Assembly: GCA_016200765.1 (NCBI GenBank)
Contig: JACQEC010000051.1
Coordinates: forward strand, 1 to 11,231
Reading direction: 5' to 3'
Length of the DNA: 11,231 bases
Source: Chloroflexota bacterium
GTDB lineage: Bacteria; Chloroflexota; Anaerolineae; JACRMK01
The position numbers and the translations under genes were made by a program. Below the pieces are notes generated by a model that saw only the letters and a list, made by a program, of their open reading frames with translations, was not told where the DNA came from and did not search any database. Shown here one piece after another: positions 6,260 through 11,231 of the stretch (its first letter is position 1; the number at the start of each line of letters is the position of its first letter).

Positions 6260-8710
6260 GTGAGACGCTGGATAGACGCTCTGTGCATCGCGGCGCTGGT
6301 GGTGTTGCCGCTGGTGTTTCGTTGGCGCGTGCTGACGCCAAACACCCTCGACCGCGGCTCGTTCCCGCCCGGCGATTTCTTGGATCAGTTCTATGCCTTC
6401 GCGCGTTTCGCGGTAGATGAGTTGGCGCAGAGGCGGTTGCCGCTCTGGAATCCATACACCTATGCCGGTCATCCTTTTCTGGCTGATGTCCAATCAGCGA
6501 TTTTCTACCCGCCGTCACTGGTGGTGATGGGACTCTCGCAGTTCTTGGGCGGTTTCTCGCTTTACGCACTTGAATGGCAGGCGGTGCTCCATTTTTCACT
6601 AGCGGGAGTGTTCACATTCCTGTTCGCGCGGCACGAGTATGCCCTCGTAGGGGCAGGTCTTGCGCTTTCGCGGCGTGAAGTTCCGATACCTGCCCTGCCT
6701 GCCCGCCCGCGAAGCGGTTCGGGGGTTCGCCGCGAGGGGCGAGAAGCAAATGATGAGAGCCGCGCCGCGGCGCGCAGGCCAAAATCCGAGGAATCGCCAC
6801 TGCGAACGGGCGTATCTGCGAGTTTGGCCGCGTTGCTGACTGCCATCGTCTTTACCTTCGGCGGGTACCTGACGGCGTACCCTTCACTATCACTCGCTAT
6901 ACTGCAAAGCGATGTCTGGCTGCCGCTAGTGCTACTGGGCCTGAGCAAAGCGCGAGCGTATCCACAAGCTCTGCTCCCTCGCCCGCTGTTGCTGTCCAGC
7001 GTCTGTTTCGGCATGGCTCTGCTGGCCGGCCACCCACAGTCGGCCTTCTACATCTTCCTGACCAGCGCGGCGTACAGCATCTTCCGCGGGCGCACCGGAC
7101 GAAAACGCTGGCTGGACATCGCGGTTGTGACCGGCGCGGCGCTGGCGTTCGCGGCTGTGCAGTGGCTGCCATCGCTGGAGTTCATGGCGCTCTCCTCTCG
7201 CTCAAACCTTGACTACGCGGACAAGGCGGGTGGGTTCCCTCTGCAAGACCCCCTGCAAATGCTGCTTCCCGGCTCTGTCAGTTTTTTCTCCCCGCTCTAC
7301 ATCGGCATCCTGCCGCTGGCGCTAGCGATCATTGCGCTCTGGCTGCCGCACCACACATCCCCAACCCGCCTTCGGCAGGCGCGCGCCGGGCGAGCCGGGG
7401 GACTGCATCCGGATGTGCGCTTCTGGGGAGCGTTGGCGCTGTTGGCGCTGGCGCTCTCTTTCGGCGGCAACCTGTTCTTCTATCCCATCCTCTATCTGTT
7501 CGCGCCGGGCTTCGCGCTCTTCCGCCAGCAGGAACGAGTCGCCTTCCTCTTCTCGTTCGCGCTGGCGATGCTGGCGGGATTCGGCGCGCTAAATTTGGCG
7601 CGGCCGCTGCCGCGCGGCGAAGCCCGGCAACTGCGCGGCCTGTTGCGATTAGCGGCCACAGCCCTGGGCGGCGCGCTGGCCCTTTTCCTGCTGTTCTATT
7701 TCTTCTGGATGGCCGCACAGTTCAAACCCGACAGCCCGTTCCGCGACGCCAGCTCACGCGCGGCGTGGCTTCTGCTGATGCTCACGCTGGCGGCCGGGCT
7801 GCTCTGGCTGCGCGCGCGGGGCAGCCTGCGGCGCAGGCGGATGCTGCTTCTGATGACGGTGGTGGTCGCGCTCGACCTGTTCTCGGTGAATTGGCACACC
7901 AACTTCTATCCGCTCCCGCCCGAAGCGCAGACGCGGCCACCGGCGTGGCTGGCGCCGGTCGAGGCTGATACATCACTCTTCCGCACGTTTAATGAGTACC
8001 GCATTTACGGCACCTTCGGCGATGTCTTCCACCTAGAGGACGCGTGGGGTGCCAGCCCGCTGCGGCTGGCGCGCTATGAGCAATTTGCGAAATTGCCGAT
8101 GGAGCGCGTATGGGCGCTGCTGAACGTGAAGTACGTGATCACGTGGCGCAAGTCCCTGAGCGACCTTGGCGTGTTCAGTGAAATTGTCGCCAGCGAGAAA
8201 ATCAACGACCAAGAGACAACCTATGTCCACCGCTTGCAAAAGGTGACACCGCGCGCAGCGCTGGTCACGGAGGCGGACGTGCTGGGGTCAGACAGTAAGG
8301 CGCTGGAGAAGCTGGCTGCGCCCGACTTCGACTTCACCCGAAGCGTGATTCTGGACTCCCGCGACGCGGACGCGAGCGCATTGGGCGATCTGAGCCCTGC
8401 GCAGGAGCGTGGCGGCAGCGTGAGATTGGTCGCGCGCACGGCGTCTAGCTCACGCTGGGAAGTTAACGTGCCGGCGGACGCCGTGTTTGTGTTGAGCGAA
8501 AACGACTACCCCGGCTGGCGCGCGTTCGTGGATGGGCGCGAGACCCGCGTGATGCGTGCCAACACGATCATGATGGCGGTGGCTGTGCCGGCCGGCGCTC
8601 GGCAGGTTGAGTTTGTCTTTGACCCCTCCAGCGTAAAGGTCGGCGCCGCGATCTCATTCGCGGCCTTGCTCGGCTTGCTGGCCGCGTGGTGGGTGGTGCG
8701 ACGCCAGTGA
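6260..8710 (+). CDS. YfhO family membrane protein, GT-C type, with in-frame insertions
   Basis: An 816-residue multi-pass membrane protein. The first extracytoplasmic loop has PPGDFLDQFYAF (D39 is the probable catalytic acid) and LPLWNPYTYAGHPFL then DVQSAIFYPPSL (60-87), signatures of YfhO proteins, which resemble GT-C glycosyltransferases and in Gram-positives help glycosylate lipoteichoic acid. Near the C-terminus ENDYPGWRAFVDG (about 745-757), RANTIM and VPAGARQVEFVFDPSS form the usual beta domain before a last helix ending WWVVRRQ. Residues about 128-186 are an arginine-rich, low-similarity insert between two helices where relatives have only a few residues, coded by repeat-like DNA. A smaller insert may lie at 365-384. 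GTG 6260 is supported by GAGGG at 6248-6252. It follows the GT39 stop by 15 bases and overlaps the next gene by 4, so the three GT-C genes are probably cotranscribed. Confidence 0.87.
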   Translation: MRRWIDALCIAALVVLPLVFRWRVLTPNTLDRGSFPPGDFLDQFYAFARFAVDELAQRRLPLWNPYTYAGHPFLADVQSAIFYPPSLVVMGLSQFLGGFSLYALEWQAVLHFSLAGVFTFLFARHEYALVGAGLALSRREVPIPALPARPRSGSGVRREGREANDESRAAARRPKSEESPLRTGVSASLAALLTAIVFTFGGYLTAYPSLSLAILQSDVWLPLVLLGLSKARAYPQALLPRPLLLSSVCFGMALLAGHPQSAFYIFLTSAAYSIFRGRTGRKRWLDIAVVTGAALAFAAVQWLPSLEFMALSSRSNLDYADKAGGFPLQDPLQMLLPGSVSFFSPLYIGILPLALAIIALWLPHHTSPTRLRQARAGRAGGLHPDVRFWGALALLALALSFGGNLFFYPILYLFAPGFALFRQQERVAFLFSFALAMLAGFGALNLARPLPRGEARQLRGLLRLAATALGGALALFLLFYFFWMAAQFKPDSPFRDASSRAAWLLLMLTLAAGLLWLRARGSLRRRRMLLLMTVVVALDLFSVNWHTNFYPLPPEAQTRPPAWLAPVEADTSLFRTFNEYRIYGTFGDVFHLEDAWGASPLRLARYEQFAKLPMERVWALLNVKYVITWRKSLSDLGVFSEIVASEKINDQETTYVHRLQKVTPRAALVTEADVLGSDSKALEKLAAPDFDFTRSVILDSRDADASALGDLSPAQERGGSVRLVARTASSSRWEVNVPADAVFVLSENDYPGWRAFVDGRETRVMRANTIMMAVAVPAGARQVEFVFDPSSVKVGAAISFAALLGLLAAWWVVRRQ
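6643..6808 (+). repeat. Repeat-like insertion inside the YfhO family gene
   Basis: About 165 bp interrupt the region between FARHEYA and ASLAALLTAIVF, which are nearly adjacent in family relatives. It opens with TCGTAGGGGCAGGT (6645-6658), whose AGGGGCAGGT (6649-6658) is matched by an inverted ACCTGCCCTG (6688-6697) with one mismatch. Further on are CGCGAAGCGGTTCGG with a partial partner GTTCGCCGCG, and the 12-bp palindrome GCGCCGCGGCGC (6762-6773). The insert keeps the reading frame and codes a basic, disordered-looking loop. The edges are approximate. It looks like one or more palindromic elements absorbed into the gene. Confidence 0.6.
7352..7410 (+). repeat. Possible second short insertion inside the YfhO family gene
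   Basis: About 59 bp coding HHTSPTRLRQARAGRAGGLH (residues about 365-384) separate two hydrophobic helices. The DNA has the hairpin CGCCT-TCGGC-AGGCG (7368-7382) and the palindrome GGCGCGCGCC (7379-7388). Relatives usually have a short basic loop here, so an in-frame insertion is plausible but weaker than the one at 6643-6808. Ordinary GC-rich loop coding is an alternative. Confidence 0.3.
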
Positions 8711-10671
8711 CCAACAACCGCTTTGCCTTGCTCCTGACCCTATTCGCGTTCGCGGCGCGGCTGTGGCGTATCGCCTCGTCGCCTCTGCGCGGCGACGAGG
8801 CTTTTGACGTGCTGTTCGCGCGCCAGCCGCTCGGAGAGATTATCTATCAGGATCGCTTCAATCAGATTTACCCGCCGCTCTATCACACGCTCGACCACTT
8901 TTGGCTGGCGCTGGCCGGCCAGTCCGAATTCAGCGCGCGCTTTATCGCCTTCGGCGCCGGGGTCCTGCTGGTCCCGCTGGTCTATAAACTGGCGCAGAGG
9001 CTGCTCGGCGAGCGCGGCGCGCGCATCACAGCCGTGTTGACAACCATCCACCCGTTTTTAATCTGGCACTCGCAGGATGGGCGCATGTACACCCTGCTCG
9101 CCCTCTTCGCGGTCTGGGCGGCGCTGTGCGCGGTGCGGCTATGGGACGGAGGGGCGGGGAGGCGCGGGGCCTGGCTAGGCTACCTTGTGGCCTCCACACT
9201 GGGAATCCTGAATCACTATGTCGCCTACTTCTCAGTGCTGGCCGTGAACGTGGTCGCGCTGGTTCTCGTCTGGCGGCGCGACTCCCTCAGCTTCAAACCC
9301 TCTCAATTTCTAACCCCCTCAACTGCGGACGGGGGTACAGCGGGGGCACGGGTAGGGGCGAAGCGGCGCGCGAGCGGCCTGCTCGTTCACGCGGTGATGC
9401 GGGCGCGCGGCTTCGCCCTTACGTGGCTTGCCGCGAACGCACTCGTTGGGCTGGTTGGGCTGGTGTGGATCGCGTTGGCGTGGACGCGGGTCTCATCGCA
9501 CACTGCGTTGTGGATCATGCCCGCCTCGCCGATCGAGGTGCTGGCGCGCAGCCTGCTGGCTTACTCGCTGGGAACGACGATTGAGCCCGAGGTGGCGGCG
9601 CCCTTCCTGATAGTCTTTGGCTTGCTGGCGCTAGCGGGTCTGCGGCCTCTGCGCGGTTGGGCGATGGTTATTGCGCTCCTCTGTGCTGTCCCGCTCGCCG
9701 CCATCACAGCCGTCTCGTTCTACCGCCCGATGTACGACGAGAAGTTTCTGATCCTCATCGTGCCCTTCTATATGATGCTGGTGGTGCGTGGCCTGCTGGC
9801 GCTGGGGCGCTGGCAGGCCCTTGGCTCGGTGGTTGTCGTTTCGGGGATGATGCTCTCGCTGTTCAACTACGAACTGGACGCGCGCTTTGCCAAGGCGCCG
9901 CCGTGGCGCGATCTAGCCCGGCGCGTCTTGGCGGAAGCGCGCGCGGACGATCTGGTGATTTACAACTTCCCCGACCCATCCCTGCTCTACCAAATGGGCG
10001 ACGCGCTGCCAGTCATCCTGTTGCCGGCCGGGGGAGCATACGGCGCAACGGGTGCGGTGCCACTGCCGGCGCAGGCGACCGAGGATGCGCTGGCGGCGCT
10101 GGCGGCACGCTATGAGCGCATCTGGCTAATACCGCAAACCGCGCCCAACTGGGATCGTGAGGGCGTAGTCGAGCGCTGGCTGACCCGCTTTGCCGACCGC
10201 GACCTTGAGGCATCCTTCGGGCCCCTGCGTTTACAGCGCTACCTGACCCCCTCAGCGTACCGACGCCTCTGGACGCCGCTGGGCGTGGACTTTGCCGACC
10301 ACATCAGACTGTTAGCCTATCGTGTTGAGCCGACCGCGATTCAGGCGAGCGGACAACCTACTCTGCACTTGAGGCTGTATTGGCAGGCAACCGGAGCCGT
10401 CGCCGGCAACTACACCGTGTTTGCCCATCTGCTGGACAGAGACGGCGTGCTCCGCGCCCAACAGGATAACCCGCCCGTCGCCGGCACCTCCCCGACTTCG
10501 ACATGGGCGGTGGGGGCGGTGATCGTGGATCGCTATGATATAATACTTCCATCCGACTTGCCCGCGGGCCGCTATCGCTTCGAGGTGGGCTTATACGATG
10601 CCGACGGCGCGCGCCTACGGGCTGGCGGCGACGATAAGGTGATTTTTGGCGCTGTAGAGCGCCAAGAATAG
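8707..10671 (+). CDS. GT39 family membrane glycosyltransferase with one C-terminal module and repeat insertion
   Basis: A 654-residue GT-C enzyme, smaller relative of the one at 3350-6244. The Asp-Glu pair is in PLRGDEAFDV (D30, E31), followed by NQIYPPLYH (52-60) and HSQDGRMYTL (121-130), matching GT39 landmarks. The membrane part extends to about residue 390; a soluble stretch (DDLVIYNFPDPSLLYQMGD) follows, then one beta-sandwich-like module at about 525-645 (LRLYWQATG, VFAHLLDRDG, GRYRFEVGLYDADG). It probably transfers a sugar from a polyprenyl-phosphate donor outside the membrane. GTG 8707 is chosen because it overlaps the YfhO-family TGA as GTGA, with a GGTGG-rich stretch at 8691-8698 in front; GTG 8686 would add seven residues. 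Residues about 193-239 are extra relative to the family; 217-238 are coded by palindromic repeat copy B. Whether this enzyme still folds is unknown, but the frame is intact. Confidence 0.86.
   Translation: MTNNRFALLLTLFAFAARLWRIASSPLRGDEAFDVLFARQPLGEIIYQDRFNQIYPPLYHTLDHFWLALAGQSEFSARFIAFGAGVLLVPLVYKLAQRLLGERGARITAVLTTIHPFLIWHSQDGRMYTLLALFAVWAALCAVRLWDGGAGRRGAWLGYLVASTLGILNHYVAYFSVLAVNVVALVLVWRRDSLSFKPSQFLTPSTADGGTAGARVGAKRRASGLLVHAVMRARGFALTWLAANALVGLVGLVWIALAWTRVSSHTALWIMPASPIEVLARSLLAYSLGTTIEPEVAAPFLIVFGLLALAGLRPLRGWAMVIALLCAVPLAAITAVSFYRPMYDEKFLILIVPFYMMLVVRGLLALGRWQALGSVVVVSGMMLSLFNYELDARFAKAPPWRDLARRVLAEARADDLVIYNFPDPSLLYQMGDALPVILLPAGGAYGATGAVPLPAQATEDALAALAARYERIWLIPQTAPNWDREGVVERWLTRFADRDLEASFGPLRLQRYLTPSAYRRLWTPLGVDFADHIRLLAYRVEPTAIQASGQPTLHLRLYWQATGAVAGNYTVFAHLLDRDGVLRAQQDNPPVAGTSPTSTWAVGAVIVDRYDIILPSDLPAGRYRFEVGLYDADGARLRAGGDDKVIFGAVERQE
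9355..9419 (+). repeat. 65-bp palindromic repeat, copy B, inside the GT39 gene
   Basis: The left arm 9355-9371 is identical to copy A's left arm, and the right arm 9403-9419 matches 16 of 17 bases of copy A's right arm, both in the same orientation. The 31-bp core at 9372-9402 is the exact reverse complement of copy A's core. In frame it codes GAKRRASGLLVHAVMRARGF and two further residues, in a loop between membrane helices. If the core lay as in copy A, the frame would read ...AKRRARITA then TGA. About 75 bp just before it (from about 9280), including an ACCCCC/GGGGGT hairpin at 9313-9336, also look inserted. Confidence 0.88.
10530..10544 (+). promoter_or_regulatory. Candidate extended -10 promoter before the O-antigen ligase-like gene
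   Basis: TGATATAAT at 10536-10544 is a perfect extended -10 element, about 150 bases before ATG 10698. It uses two ATA isoleucine codons, unusual in this GC-rich gene. There is no good -35 box at 17-18 bases, which extended -10 promoters can lack. It lies in the coding region of the GT39 gene, so it may be chance. Confidence 0.25.
10646..10665 (+). repeat. Perfect 8-bp stem-loop at the end of the GT39 gene
   Basis: TTGGCGCT (10646-10653) and AGCGCCAA (10658-10665) are perfect inverted repeats around a GTAG loop, ending four bases before the stop codon. No T-run follows on the plus strand, so a strong intrinsic terminator is unlikely. It could slow ribosomes or polymerase, or protect mRNA ends; it may also be incidental. 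Confidence 0.4.
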
Positions 10672-10697
10672 CCGGCTCTGCGTTCCGCGCTTCCCAC

Positions 10698-11231
10698 ATG
10701 TACTCTGTTTCCCGTCTCACCTCTCATCTCTCGCCGATGGGTATCCTGCTGGCGCTGGCCTGCCTGACGCTCGGCCTGCTGGCGGGCGCCGCGGTTTCTT
10801 TTGTCAACCCGGCGATTGCATTTGCCTTGTTGGCGGGGCTGGCGGGCGCGGCTATCCTCGCACGCGACGCGCGGTGGGGGCTGTTCGGGGTACTGACCAT
10901 CGTCATCCTTCTGCCCTTCGCCGCCGTCCCCCTAAACATCGGCTTTTCACCCACCTTTCTTGATCTGGTCACGGTTCTACTGGTCAGCGTCTGGCTTATC
11001 CAGATCGCGACGGGCAGACGGCAAGGTTGGACGAGCACGCCGCTCGATCTGCCGGTGCTCTTATTTCTGGGGCTGGCGTTCTTTGCGTTCATCATCGGGC
11101 TGAGCTTCGCCGGCCTGACCGTGAATGTCCTGCGGCATTTCGTCGAAATCGTGCTGGCTATTGCGCTGTACTTCGTGGTGACGAACACCCTGCGCGAACG
11201 GCGAGACCTGGAGCGGGCGGTCAAGGCGCTC
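10698..11231 (+). CDS. O-antigen ligase/polymerase-like membrane protein, N-terminal part
   Basis: An open frame of 178 codons runs from ATG 10698 off the end of the window. It codes at least five hydrophobic helices: GILLALACLTLGLLAGAAVS, NPAIAFALLAGLAGAAIL, WGLFGVLTIVILLPF, FLDLVTVLLVSVWLIQIA and LDLPVLLFLGLAFFAFIIGL. A FAGLTVNVLRHFVEIVLAIA segment and the phrase NTLRERRDLERAVKAL follow. This layout, with a charged R-x-R-DLE-RAV loop, is typical of the N-terminal half of O-antigen ligase (WaaL) and polymerase (Wzy) proteins, which join lipid-linked glycans outside the membrane. The large catalytic periplasmic loop would be downstream, so ligase cannot be separated from polymerase. ATG 10737 is an alternative start; neither has a clear ribosome site. 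It follows the GT39 stop by 26 bases. Confidence 0.75.
   Translation, partial: MYSVSRLTSHLSPMGILLALACLTLGLLAGAAVSFVNPAIAFALLAGLAGAAILARDARWGLFGVLTIVILLPFAAVPLNIGFSPTFLDLVTVLLVSVWLIQIATGRRQGWTSTPLDLPVLLFLGLAFFAFIIGLSFAGLTVNVLRHFVEIVLAIALYFVVTNTLRERRDLERAVKAL

Noticed and set aside
3230..9419. CRISPR-like array or insertion sequence
   Set aside because: Only two copies 6 kb apart, no regular spacers, no cas gene and no transposase in the window.
10646..10671. Intrinsic terminator after the second GT39 gene
   Set aside because: The stem is perfect but no T-run follows, and the next gene starts 26 bases downstream on the same strand.
10724..11224. 166-codon minus-strand frame at the window end
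   Set aside because: The plus strand codes a clear hydrophobic O-antigen ligase-like protein through the whole interval; the antisense product is Ser/Arg-rich without a family pattern.

Overview
The window is GC-rich and densely coding, with every supported gene on the plus strand. It reads as part of a cell-surface polysaccharide or glycolipid assembly cluster. Large GT39-type membrane glycosyltransferases with C-terminal beta-rich modules, a YfhO-family membrane protein, frequent GTG starts and small palindromic repeats together suggest a Chloroflexota (Anaerolineae-like) bacterium. That lineage is an inference from gene style, not a phylogenetic result.

Layout: (1) 1-222, the C-terminal end of a polyprenyl diphosphate synthase, followed by a long imperfect hairpin (222-276). 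(2) 311-1066, a GT2 family glycosyltransferase broken by two apparent internal deletions. (3) 1063-2238, a GT4 family glycosyltransferase that starts on an ATGA overlap with the remains of the GT2 gene. (4) 2222-3175, an LPG-synthase/UPF0104-type membrane protein whose reading frame extends upstream of any standard start, probably beginning at ATC 2222. (5) 3176-3349, a non-coding gap carrying a 65-bp palindromic repeat (copy A). (6) 3350-6244, a GT39 family GT-C enzyme with three repeated C-terminal modules. (7) 6260-8710, a YfhO family membrane protein with one or two in-frame repeat-like insertions. (8) 8707-10671, a second GT39 enzyme with one C-terminal module and a second copy of the palindromic repeat (copy B) inserted in frame. 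(9) 10698 to the window end, the first part of an O-antigen ligase/polymerase-like membrane protein.

How the genes may work together: the cytoplasmic GT2 and GT4 enzymes would build glycans on a lipid carrier. The polyprenyl synthase may supply prenyl chains for such carriers, although a quinone role is equally possible. GT39 and YfhO proteins are expected to move sugars from polyprenyl-phosphate donors outside the membrane, and the O-antigen ligase-like protein would polymerise or transfer the product. Short gaps and 4-17 bp overlaps suggest one or two transcription units with translational coupling.

The most unusual signal is the pair of 65-bp repeats at 3230-3294 and 9355-9419. Their arms match in the same orientation while the 31-bp core is exactly inverted. 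In the copy inside the GT39 gene, the opposite core orientation would create an in-frame stop. This fits a small invertible element, or a repeat whose core can flip, now part of a coding sequence. I see no tRNA, rRNA, CRISPR array, transposase or defence system.
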